This document shows, one piece after another, positions 8,614-16,449 of a stretch of 33,269 nucleotides of DNA (position 1 is its first letter; each line of letters opens with the position of its first letter). The notes beneath the pieces are model-generated. The model had not been told where the DNA came from. It made no database searches and saw only the letters and a program-made list of their open reading frames with translations. A program made the position numbers and the translations under genes. Source of the DNA: Anaerolineales bacterium (GTDB lineage Bacteria > Chloroflexota > Anaerolineae > Anaerolineales > UBA11858); NCBI GenBank assembly GCA_016785015.1, contig JADHTJ010000037.1:1-33269 (forward strand), written 5' to 3'.

Positions 8614-9498
8614 ATGAACATCAAATCAATCTTCACAAACCCGGATGAAGGTCGCCTGCGAGCTGGTTGGCGCTTGCTGGCACATTTCTGCATTCTGGCG
8701 GCTTCGTTGGTTGCCTTTGGGGTCATCGCCTCACCACTCTTTCTCTGGGCAGAGCGGAGTGGTTCATCCTTCTTGCTTCTCAATGTCTTAGTCGCTTTGG
8801 CCGGCATCACCACATCGGTGATCATTGCCCGTCATTTCGCTGACAAGCACTCATTTGTCAGTTTGGGATTAAAACTAGACTCAAAAGCTCTGCGCGATTT
8901 ATTCTTTGGCTTCGCCCTTACAGCGGCTATCATGGGCTTCATCTATCTTATTGAGTGGGTCGCGGGCTGGCTGACCTTTGAAGGCTTTGCTTGGGATTTT
9001 CAGAGTCCCGGGCACGTTATCCGTGAAGTTTTGATTATGCTGATGGTTTATGTATTTGTCGGCTGGCAGGAGGAATTGATCAGCCGCGGTTACTGGCTGC
9101 AAAATCTTGAAGAGGGGATCAATATGGATTGGGCAGTTTTCATCTCCTCACTCTTTTTTTCACTAGCTCATTACGGCAATCCCGGCTTCGCCTGGGCGCC
9201 CCTGCTCGGCCTGCTGGTATCGGGTTACTTCTTGGCCTACGCTTATATCCGTACCCGCAGCCTGTGGCTGCCCATCGGCCTGCACATCGGATGGAATTTT
9301 TTCGAGGGAACCGTCTTCGGTTTCCAGGTCAGCGGCACCGAGTCATACCGGCTGATCCTGCAATCGGTGAGAGGCCCAACTCTTTGGACGGGTGGAGCGT
9401 TTGGCCCAGAGGCGGGGCTGGTGCTCATTCCGGGGTTGGCGTTAGGCATTGCTGCGATCTGGTGGTATACTCGCAAATCCAAGGAGAACACACAATGA
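8614..9498 (+). CDS. CPBP-family intramembrane glutamic protease (CAAX protease-like)
   Basis: A 294-aa multi-pass membrane protein of the Abi/CPBP (Rce1-like) family. The three motifs expected for the active site inside the membrane are present: E153-E154-x3-R158 in WQEELISRG, a F-x3-H motif in FFSLAHYG, and H-x3-N in GLHIGWNF. About seven or eight hydrophobic segments surround them. Bacterial members act in membrane-protein processing, bacteriocin self-immunity or unknown roles, and nothing here tells which. The stop codon overlaps the next gene's start as ATGA (9495-9498), indicating translational coupling to the CoA-transferase. Confidence 0.88.
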   Translation: MNIKSIFTNPDEGRLRAGWRLLAHFCILAASLVAFGVIASPLFLWAERSGSSFLLLNVLVALAGITTSVIIARHFADKHSFVSLGLKLDSKALRDLFFGFALTAAIMGFIYLIEWVAGWLTFEGFAWDFQSPGHVIREVLIMLMVYVFVGWQEELISRGYWLQNLEEGINMDWAVFISSLFFSLAHYGNPGFAWAPLLGLLVSGYFLAYAYIRTRSLWLPIGLHIGWNFFEGTVFGFQVSGTESYRLILQSVRGPTLWTGGAFGPEAGLVLIPGLALGIAAIWWYTRKSKENTQ

Positions 9499-10703
9499 GA
9501 TCCCTAGAGAATATCCGAATTTTGGACATCACCCGCGCCTTGGCAGGCCCTTATTGCACAATGATGCTAGGCGATCTCGGTGCTGATGTCATCAAAGTCG
9601 AACGTCCGGGTCGGGGAGATGAAAGCCGAAGTTGGGGGCCACCTTTTGTGGGTGATCCATATGGCCCCTATCCAGGAGAATCGGCCTATTTCATCTCCAC
9701 AAACCGCAACAAACGCAGCATCACAGTAAACCTGAAAGGCGCCGCAGGGCAAGAGATCATCCATCGTCTGGTCAAAATCTCCGATGTGATGGTTGAGAAT
9801 TTTCGCACCGGGGTATTAGATAAAATGGGGTTAGGGTATAAAGATCTAAGCGTTCTAAATCCAGGCCTGGTCTACTGCTCCATCAGCGGTTACGGCCGCA
9901 GCGGACCTCATGCTGCGCGCGCCGGCTACGATGCCATCCTCCAGGCGGAAGGCGGCATGATGAGCATCACAGGACCGGTGGAAGGGCCACCATCCCGTGT
10001 TGGCATCCCGATCATCGACATCAATACGGGCATGTTTGCAGCAACAGCGATATTGGCGGCTCTGCGTGTGCGCGACACCACTGGAGAGGGTCAATTAGTG
10101 GATATGTCTTTGCTGGACACCCATGTAGCATTGCTGGCCAACGTTGCATCCAATTACCTGATTGGAGGGACAGAACCCCGCCGCTATGGCAATGCCCATC
10201 CCAACCTCACTCCCTATGAGGCCTTTCAAGCCCGGGATCGCTGGTTCGTCTTGGGCGCAGCCAATGACGGACAGTGGGGATTGCTGTGCGAGGTGATCGG
10301 CCGCCCGGAGATTAAAGATGACCCCCGCTTTGAATCCAACAGCCAGCGACTGGCCAACCGGGAGGCACTCATGCAAATCCTAAACGAGATCATCCTCACC
10401 CGGGATGCCAACGATTGGCTGGCTGACTTGAAGAAAGCTGGCCTTCCCTGCGGCCCGATCAACACCATCGCCGATGTCTTCGATCACCCTCAAGCCGAGG
10501 CGCGCAACCTCGTAATCAAGACTGAGCACAGCACTGCCGGCACGCTAAAACTAACCGGCTTTCCTTACAAACTGACCCAAACCCCAGCAGATGTGCATCA
10601 CCCCCCCCCAACGCTCGGAGAACACACGAACGAAGTGCTCGTAGAGTTGCTAGGTTATTCTTCGGATGATGTATCAAATCTGCAAGAGCAGGGAACAATT
10701 TGA
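9495..10703 (+). CDS. CaiB/BaiF-family CoA-transferase (class III)
   Basis: A 402-aa enzyme that moves CoA between carboxylic acids through an aspartyl-CoA thioester. The N-terminus (RILDITRALAGPYCTMMLGD, then LGADVIKVERPGRGDESR) is the family hallmark. The probable catalytic residue is Asp203 in GQLVDMSLLDT. A Gly-rich GYGRSGP loop lies around residue 133. Length is normal. The start ATG at 9495 overlaps the stop of the preceding gene. The same frame stays open far upstream, but that extension lies inside the CPBP gene and has no family match. Neighbours (nitrilase-like hydrolase, lactate-type permease) suggest catabolism of a short carboxylic acid or amide. The acyl group cannot be predicted. 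Confidence 0.93.
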   Translation: MRSLENIRILDITRALAGPYCTMMLGDLGADVIKVERPGRGDESRSWGPPFVGDPYGPYPGESAYFISTNRNKRSITVNLKGAAGQEIIHRLVKISDVMVENFRTGVLDKMGLGYKDLSVLNPGLVYCSISGYGRSGPHAARAGYDAILQAEGGMMSITGPVEGPPSRVGIPIIDINTGMFAATAILAALRVRDTTGEGQLVDMSLLDTHVALLANVASNYLIGGTEPRRYGNAHPNLTPYEAFQARDRWFVLGAANDGQWGLLCEVIGRPEIKDDPRFESNSQRLANREALMQILNEIILTRDANDWLADLKKAGLPCGPINTIADVFDHPQAEARNLVIKTEHSTAGTLKLTGFPYKLTQTPADVHHPPPTLGEHTNEVLVELLGYSSDDVSNLQEQGTI

Positions 10704-10803
10704 AAATCGGAACCAAATCGATGGGATGCAGATAGAGTGCAAAGCAACCAAAAATCCGCAGAATCTGTGTTGATCCGCGGCCATTAATGGTAGGAGGTTC
10801 CTG

Positions 10804-11697
10804 ATGAAAGAGTTTATCGCAGCCTGTGTACAAATCTCCATCACCCCCAACGACATAGCAGCCAATGTTGACAAAGGAGTCATTTGGCTGAAAAAGGCCG
10901 TCTCTGAATATGAGGCAGAATTGGTTGTCTTCCCTGAGACTGTGACCACAGGCTATGAGACCGGATTCACAGCAGAAGAACTATGGGATCTGGTTGACGA
11001 AGCGCCTGGCCGCATCACCCACAAAATTCAAAAGACAGCCAAAGAATTGGGCGTCCATGTGGTCTGGCCCACCTATCGCCGAGGCGGGGAGCGCGGAGTT
11101 GTCTATAATTCTGCAATCCTCATCGGCCCTGATGGAGAGATTGTCGGTATCTACGATAAAACCCATCCTGCCCCATGGGAGCGAACCGATGGCGGCGGTT
11201 GGGCGGCAGTCGGAACCAGGGCGGATGTTTTCGAAACCCCGCTGGGCAATATCGGCATGATCATCTGCTACGACGGCGATTTCCCAGAACTCTCACGCCT
11301 GCTGGCTGTCAAAGGTGCTGACATCATCGTCCGAGCCTCGGCTCTACAGCGCAGTTATGATATCTGGTATATAACCAACTGTGCCCGCGCTTACGATAAC
11401 CATGTCTATGTGCTGGCCAGCAATCTGGTTGGATCCGATGCCTGCGGAAATTTCGGTTTCGGCCACAGCATGATCGTTACGCCGATTGCCTGGCGGCTGG
11501 CACAGGCTCGGGGCACTCAGGAGATCATCGCCGCCAAACTCGATCCTGATCCCTTGAGATATATCACCTGGGGGAGTAAGAGCCCCCAAAATTTCGACCA
11601 CCTTGAGGATCGCAACTTGGAACTCTATGAGGAGATTCTCAAAGAGGCGCGTTCGCGCTTCGAGCCGGGGATCCGTTATCCCCGCAAGCAAGAGTGA
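10804..11697 (+). CDS. Carbon-nitrogen hydrolase (nitrilase superfamily)
   Basis: A 297-aa amidase or nitrilase-type enzyme. The catalytic triad is clear: E45 in FPETVTTG, K119 in YDKTHPAPWER and C155 in MIICYDGDFPE. Such enzymes hydrolyse amides, N-carbamoyl compounds or nitriles to release ammonia. A perfect AGGAGG at 10792-10797 lies 6 nt before the ATG and fixes the start. The gene follows the CoA-transferase by 100 bp and precedes the permease by 77 bp. It is distinct from the omega-amidase branch only by its longer C-terminal tail, and I cannot assign substrate. Operon context hints that an acid released by this enzyme could be activated by the CoA-transferase (inference). Confidence 0.9.
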   Translation: MKEFIAACVQISITPNDIAANVDKGVIWLKKAVSEYEAELVVFPETVTTGYETGFTAEELWDLVDEAPGRITHKIQKTAKELGVHVVWPTYRRGGERGVVYNSAILIGPDGEIVGIYDKTHPAPWERTDGGGWAAVGTRADVFETPLGNIGMIICYDGDFPELSRLLAVKGADIIVRASALQRSYDIWYITNCARAYDNHVYVLASNLVGSDACGNFGFGHSMIVTPIAWRLAQARGTQEIIAAKLDPDPLRYITWGSKSPQNFDHLEDRNLELYEEILKEARSRFEPGIRYPRKQE

Positions 11698-11774
11698 TAT
11701 CTCGGTCCCTTCGCTCTGAGATAGAACTCACCATCAATTCCTTATAACACCACTACATTCCTATCACGGTATCT

Positions 11775-13301
11775 ATGTTCATTCTTGCCTTCACACCTAT
11801 TGCGATTATATTGGCCCTGATGGTCGGACTCCGTTGGGGCGCTTCGCGGGCTGGCGCGGCTGGGTATCTCAGTGCGCTGGTTATCGCTGTGGCTTTCTTT
11901 GGTGCTGACCCCCGACTGTTAGCAGTCGCTCATACAAAAGCTTTGCTGCTGGCTTTTGACGTGCTGTTCGTTATCTGGATGGCATTCTTACTATTCCGCG
12001 TCGCAGATGAAGCTGGCGCGATAAAGGTTCTTGCAAAAGCTTTACCTCACCTAACCGCAGACAAAGGCATGCAGGCCCTGATCATCGGTTGGGTGTTCGC
12101 ATCCTTCATCCAGGGCGTAGGGGGCTTTGGCGTTCCCATCGCTGTGATCGCTCCCATCATGGTGGGAATTGGCTTTGCACCCTTATCCGCAGTGGTGATC
12201 CCTTCGATAGGCCACTCCTGGGCAGTGACCTTCGGCTCGTTAGGCTCCTCCTTCAACGCCATGATGGCCGCAACAGGCCTGGAATGGCCCGTCCTGGCTT
12301 CGCCCGCGGCACTCTTCCTGGGCATTGCCGGGGTTGGCGTGGGATTGATGGTTGCTCACGCCGCCGGAGGCTGGGGAGCGATGCGCCGCCTAATTGTCCC
12401 TGTATTGATTTTGGGCGTTGTGATGGGCACGGCCCAATACCTGGCTGCTACCTCAGGATTATGGAATATCGGAGCATTCCTGGGCAGTCTGGCCGGATTG
12501 CTGGTGGCTTACCCCCTGGCACGCCGCTACCGAGGCGAGATCGAAGACGACGGGGAGTTGGATCTGCGCTCTTTGGGGATCGCCATCTCTGGGTATGCGG
12601 TTCTGATTGCCATCACCTTGGGCATACAGTTAATCCCGGGGATCAGGAGCACCCTCGGGGTCGTCAAGCTCAGCCTGGATTTCCCCGCGGTGGAAACCTC
12701 CTTGGGCTATGCCACCGCCGCGGGCGCGGGCCGCACCATCCCCATTTTCCGTCACGCCGGGGCAATCCTCTTGTATTCATCCATTTTGGCATTTCTGATC
12801 TACAAACGGGCTGGCTGGGACAGCGAGGGCGCGGCGAAGCGCATCGTCAGCGGCACAGTCAAGCGGGTGATGTCATCCAGCGTTGGGATCGCCTCGATGG
12901 TTGCCATGGCCGTTGTGATGCAGCACGCCGGCATGACCGAAACCCTGGCACGCGGTTTAGCCGAGGGCGTGGGGGCAGCCTTCCCAGCAATCTCTCCCTG
13001 GATTGGTGCATTAGGCGCCTTCATGACCGGCAGCAACACCAACTCCAACGTGGTCTTCGCCGCCCTGCAGCAACGTACGGCAGAATTGTTGGGCTACAGC
13101 GTTGCCCTGATCCTGGCTGCGCAGACATCAGGTGGGGCCTTAGGTTCAGTGATCGCCCCCACCAAGATCGTTGTTGGCGCCAGCACCGGTGGTATGGCCG
13201 GGCGCGAAGGCGAAGTTATGCGCAAGATGTTGGTGTACACTGGTTTGTTGATCTTATTAGTAAGCATTTTGACAGTGATTGGAGTCGCATTAGGAAGCTA
13301 A
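11775..13301 (+). CDS. L-lactate permease family transporter (LctP)
   Basis: A 508-aa inner-membrane transporter with about 12-13 hydrophobic segments. Conserved motifs of the LctP/LldP family are visible: SFIQGVGGFGVPIAVIAPI (about residues 112-130) and, near the C-terminus, MTGSNTNSNVVFAALQ. Family members import lactate or glycolate with protons. No lactate dehydrogenase genes flank it, so another short hydroxyacid is possible. The downstream split-barrel protein starts 2 nt after its stop codon. The coding region is G/C-richer than most of the window. Confidence 0.9.
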   Translation: MFILAFTPIAIILALMVGLRWGASRAGAAGYLSALVIAVAFFGADPRLLAVAHTKALLLAFDVLFVIWMAFLLFRVADEAGAIKVLAKALPHLTADKGMQALIIGWVFASFIQGVGGFGVPIAVIAPIMVGIGFAPLSAVVIPSIGHSWAVTFGSLGSSFNAMMAATGLEWPVLASPAALFLGIAGVGVGLMVAHAAGGWGAMRRLIVPVLILGVVMGTAQYLAATSGLWNIGAFLGSLAGLLVAYPLARRYRGEIEDDGELDLRSLGIAISGYAVLIAITLGIQLIPGIRSTLGVVKLSLDFPAVETSLGYATAAGAGRTIPIFRHAGAILLYSSILAFLIYKRAGWDSEGAAKRIVSGTVKRVMSSSVGIASMVAMAVVMQHAGMTETLARGLAEGVGAAFPAISPWIGALGAFMTGSNTNSNVVFAALQQRTAELLGYSVALILAAQTSGGALGSVIAPTKIVVGASTGGMAGREGEVMRKMLVYTGLLILLVSILTVIGVALGS

Positions 13302-13303
13302 TT

Positions 13304-13855
13304 ATGGGTAAAACAGAAGATCTTTCAAAAATTCGCCGCCACGACCGGGCAAAAGACGAAGCCTGGATCCGTGCATTCATAGAACGAACTGCCTTTGGCA
13401 CCATGGCCAGTTCCCACGATGGGCAGCCCTTCCTGGTGACCCGCAACTTCGCCTACGACCCAGAAGCCCACGCCATCTATATGCATGGCGCAAAGAAGGG
13501 CCGTACCATCGAAAACGTGCAAACTTATCCCCGGGTTTGTTTCAGTATCAGTGAGATGGGCAGGCTGCTGCCCGATGAACGCGCTATGGAATTCGGAGTC
13601 GAATTTGCAGGCGTAGTCGCCTTTGGGATTATCAGTGTGGTCACCGACCCCGAAGAAGCCAAACACGGCCTGCAGCTCTTGTGCGATAAATATTTCCCCC
13701 ATTTGAAACCCGACGTTGATTACGAAACCACCACGGATACGGATTTGAAAGTCACCGCCGTATTGCGTATCGATATCGAAAAATGGAGCGGCAAAGAGAA
13801 AAAAGTCGCCGACGATTTCCCCGGTGCTTTTTATTTCGATGAACTCAAGATTTGA
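13304..13855 (+). CDS. FMN-binding split-barrel protein (pyridoxamine 5'-phosphate oxidase family)
   Basis: A 183-aa protein resembling the NimA-like/PNPOx-like flavoprotein group. It begins with a helical segment, then the strand pattern FGTMASSHDGQPFLVTRNFA, then HGAKKGRTIEN-x-YPRVCFSIS, which is the typical FMN-contact strand. A GVVAFG strand and a helix that handles the dimer follow. Probably cytoplasmic with flavin bound. Reaction unknown. ATG at 13304 follows the permease stop by 2 nt, so the two are co-transcribed. An open extension upstream lies inside the permease gene and is rejected. Confidence 0.85.
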   Translation: MGKTEDLSKIRRHDRAKDEAWIRAFIERTAFGTMASSHDGQPFLVTRNFAYDPEAHAIYMHGAKKGRTIENVQTYPRVCFSISEMGRLLPDERAMEFGVEFAGVVAFGIISVVTDPEEAKHGLQLLCDKYFPHLKPDVDYETTTDTDLKVTAVLRIDIEKWSGKEKKVADDFPGAFYFDELKI

Positions 13856-13964
13856 ATCCACGAAGATCACAACGCTATGCGGACCTAAGGCTGATACATA
13901 AAAAAACATTCGTGATACTTCGTGCCCTACGTGGAAAAAATGATTTTCTTCTTTGGCTAATATT

Positions 13965-14135
13965 ATGAACTGGATACGCGAACATAAATTTGAATCCCAC
14001 CTGACAGCCTTCTTGTTGATGGTGATCCCTTCAGCGGTTTTGTATTTCACTTTGCAAACCAAGAGCGTTGGCTCCATCTGGGCATTATTGGGCGTAGTTA
14101 TCGTAGGCAATCTGCTTGCGATGATCATAAAATAA
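13965..14135 (+). CDS. Small two-helix membrane protein
   Basis: A 56-aa protein with a basic N-terminus (MNWIREHKFESH) and two hydrophobic helices (about 14-31 and 38-55) joined by a short KSVGS turn, ending in Lys. No family recognised. The ATG at 13965 is better placed than the upstream TTG at 13953. The preceding 110 bp contain short degenerate repeats (GTGATACTTCGTG, CTACGTGG) but no clear promoter. The coherent membrane pattern and the terminator-like hairpin after it support a real gene. Confidence 0.55.
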   Translation: MNWIREHKFESHLTAFLLMVIPSAVLYFTLQTKSVGSIWALLGVVIVGNLLAMIIK

Positions 14136-14173
14136 CCACGCTTCATTCCTTCAGACCAAAGACCGACATATAA

Positions 14174-14208
14174 ATACACCCTAAGGCTGATGCAGCCTTA
14201 GGGTGTAT
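14174..14208 (+). terminator. Perfect 16-bp hairpin, terminator-like
   Basis: ATACACCCTAAGGCTG (14174-14189), loop ATG, then the exact complement (14193-14208). No T-tract follows, so it could be either a rho-independent-like stop or a mobile palindrome. The half-site CCTAAGGCTGA also occurs near 13886. Confidence 0.6.
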
Positions 14209-14289
14209 ACTGTATCCTGGGGGTAGAATCAGTAAGCAGTTGACCTATTAAAAGTCCAATAGATTGATCTCAATAAATGAGTAATACAA

Positions 14290-16335
14290 ATGCACCCGAA
14301 TACCAAATCAACAGTTTTAATTGTAGCCATCATTATGCTAATCATCTCGATGAGTTGTGTGGCTGTAACCAAGGCCCTCGACTTCAGCAGTACAGGTGAG
14401 GTTCCAACACAGCCTGCGGTCAACACATCAACACCTGTCGCAGATGCTGCGTCAGACGCGATCGCAGGATCCACAAACGAAGAGGCAGAAGAAAGCGAGG
14501 AAAGCATACCCCCCCAGGATTGCGACGATTGCGATTATTGGGACGATTTCGAATTCGATGAGAACGACCGGCCTATCTTGAGTGGGGATGAACTAAACCA
14601 GGATACGGAGCACTTCAAGATCCATTACACCCTTGAAGGCCGCGATGCAGTTTTATCCACTGATTATGTGGATGAAATGGCTGCCGCATTAGAATTCTCT
14701 TGGGAAATAGAAATCGCTCAATTTGGCTGGGCACCTCCGCCCCCCGATGATGGCATAGGCGGTGATGACCGCTACGATGTATATATCCAGAACGTTTTCG
14801 AAGATGGCACGGCCGGGTACACCGAGGGCGGCGATGAGCGCTATCGCGGGCCACAGCAGGGAGTCATCGGCGATAATCCGCTCACCGAGGCGGTCGAAAC
14901 CCGGGCATCCGTTTCCTATATCGTCATGGACAACGATTATGCCGAACTCGACGAATGGGCTGCCGAGGACGGGGAAGTAAACACCATCGACCCGCTCGAA
15001 TTAATGCGTTCCACCGTGGCTCACGAGTTCAACCACGCCATTCAATTCGGCTATGATGGCGAAGAACCCGCTGATTGGCTGTGGGAGGCAACCGCATCCT
15101 GGATGCAGGATGAAGTTTATGACGATATCAACGATGCCGAAGAAGATCTGCTAGCAGTCTTCAAATCACCCGACACATGCCAGTTAGCTTACGGCGGCGA
15201 GGAACGCGTCGAGGACGAAAACCACTGGTACGGCGAATGGATCTTTTTGCGCTACATCTCCGAGCATCACGGCCACGAAACCGTGCGCTCCATTTGGGAA
15301 CACGCCCGGGATTTGGATGGTTACGCTGCCCTGGAAGCTGCTTTGGGGGATGCTGGCACCACGCTGGATGACACCTTCCGAGGCTTTTCCCTGACCCTGT
15401 TGACCCGTGCCTTCGAAGAGGGTGCAGGATATCCAATCTTAAGGTTAGAGGGTGAGGCTTCAATGGAGTCTGGCTTTGTTCCCAATGATGGCGTCGGTCA
15501 GATGGCCGCGGACTATGTGGAGATTCAAGCAAACGGTGTAGTAACTGTTGCCTTGAAATCTGACCACCTGGAGGGCATGCTTGTTGGTATTCAGGGAAAT
15601 CAGGGCAGCGTTTTCACCATGGCTGGCAACCAGGGCAGCGTTTTCACCATGGCTGGCAACCAGGCCAGCGTAGACAGCAGTCATTTCGACCACCTTTACC
15701 TGATCGTACTCAACCTGGAAAAGGCTGACAGGGAATACGATTGCGAGTTCGCACCCTACACAGTCGAAATCACATCTGGCGACCAGCCCCAGGCTGCCAG
15801 TGAGAGTTTACAGGCATCCAACTTCCAAACTCCCGAGCCCGAGCCCCTGCTTGATCCCGAAGAATACTGGGGAGAAGGTTGGGACGAAGGCGCATATGAA
15901 GAAGTCGATCCGCCTGCTGAGTTGATCCCAAGTTACCTACCAGAGGGCTACGAGTTCATCGAAGCCTATTTGATGGAAGCCGAAGATTATGAATATGAAT
16001 ACGATGCAGAATTGATTTGGTATATCCCTGGTGAAGAGACGGCCACAATCATCGATTTCTACGGCCCCGGAGTTGACGATTTCATCGATATCACCGCCAG
16101 CGACAGCCCGTATGACACGTTGGATGAATGGCTCGATGCAGCCGAATATGATCCCTATGCTGATGAGTTGGCAAGCATCAATGATGTTGACCTCCTGCTA
16201 GAAGATTGGACAGATGAATTAGGGGCTTACAGCATTGCCACGTTCATCCACGCTGGCCAGTTCATTGTCATCGAAGGCACCATCTCCGCAGATGAAATGA
16301 CCAAGGTCATAGAAAGTCTTCCTGTGTTACCATAG
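14290..16335 (+). CDS. Surface HExxH metallopeptidase with DUF4367-like C-terminal domain
   Basis: A 681-aa exported protein. The N-terminus has a hydrophobic segment followed by Cys23 (IISMSC), a possible though imperfect lipobox. An acidic Ser/Glu-rich linker follows. The peptidase core has H245-E246-x2-H249 (STVAHEFNHAIQ) and a third likely zinc ligand E266 in LWEATASW, as in the gluzincin-like MXAN_6640-type putative metalloproteases. A 10-residue tandem repeat (QGSVFTMAGN, two and a half copies) lies at about 438-462. The C-terminal 130 residues (from PSYLPEGYEF) resemble the DUF4367 or lipoprotein-sorting-like domain. The whole protein is strikingly rich in Asp and Glu. Likely role is extracellular protein degradation, with substrate unknown. 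Confidence 0.75.
   Translation: MHPNTKSTVLIVAIIMLIISMSCVAVTKALDFSSTGEVPTQPAVNTSTPVADAASDAIAGSTNEEAEESEESIPPQDCDDCDYWDDFEFDENDRPILSGDELNQDTEHFKIHYTLEGRDAVLSTDYVDEMAAALEFSWEIEIAQFGWAPPPPDDGIGGDDRYDVYIQNVFEDGTAGYTEGGDERYRGPQQGVIGDNPLTEAVETRASVSYIVMDNDYAELDEWAAEDGEVNTIDPLELMRSTVAHEFNHAIQFGYDGEEPADWLWEATASWMQDEVYDDINDAEEDLLAVFKSPDTCQLAYGGEERVEDENHWYGEWIFLRYISEHHGHETVRSIWEHARDLDGYAALEAALGDAGTTLDDTFRGFSLTLLTRAFEEGAGYPILRLEGEASMESGFVPNDGVGQMAADYVEIQANGVVTVALKSDHLEGMLVGIQGNQGSVFTMAGNQGSVFTMAGNQASVDSSHFDHLYLIVLNLEKADREYDCEFAPYTVEITSGDQPQAASESLQASNFQTPEPEPLLDPEEYWGEGWDEGAYEEVDPPAELIPSYLPEGYEFIEAYLMEAEDYEYEYDAELIWYIPGEETATIIDFYGPGVDDFIDITASDSPYDTLDEWLDAAEYDPYADELASINDVDLLLEDWTDELGAYSIATFIHAGQFIVIEGTISADEMTKVIESLPVLP
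15601..15670 (+). repeat. 30-bp in-frame tandem repeat
   Basis: Two perfect 30-bp copies (15601-15630 and 15631-15660) are followed by a partial third with one change. Each copy encodes QGSVFTMAGN within the metallopeptidase gene. Confidence 0.9.
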
Positions 16336-16358
16336 AAAGATTGAAGATACTTAGCATA

Positions 16359-16439
16359 TGTCATTGCGAACGGAATAACGTGAAGTGAAGCAATCTCAGA
16401 GATATTCTTTCAGATTGCTTCGCTCCGCTCGCAATGACA
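16359..16439. repeat. REP-like inverted repeat (TCATTGCGA type)
   Basis: Outer arms TGTCATTGCGA (16359-16369) and TCGCAATGACA (16429-16439) and inner arms GAAGCAATCT (16387-16396) and AGATTGCTTC (16412-16421) are exact complements. It fills the gap between the peptidase and the kinase. Confidence 0.8.
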
Positions 16440-16449
16440 GGACCCAAAT

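Noticed and set aside
9129-9494. N-terminal extension of the CoA-transferase
   Set aside because: The extension overlaps the CPBP protease in another frame and has low-complexity Arg/Pro composition without family similarity.
12089-13303. Long N-terminal extension of the split-barrel protein
   Set aside because: It runs antiphase within the permease gene and shows biased Arg/His/Gly composition typical of an out-of-frame shadow.
13325-14179. 284-codon open frame on the minus strand
   Set aside because: It is antisense to the split-barrel and small membrane-protein genes and has no recognisable domain.
15601-15670. Two-unit CRISPR or phage-derived repeat
   Set aside because: It is an in-frame 30-bp duplication within a peptidase gene, without spacers.
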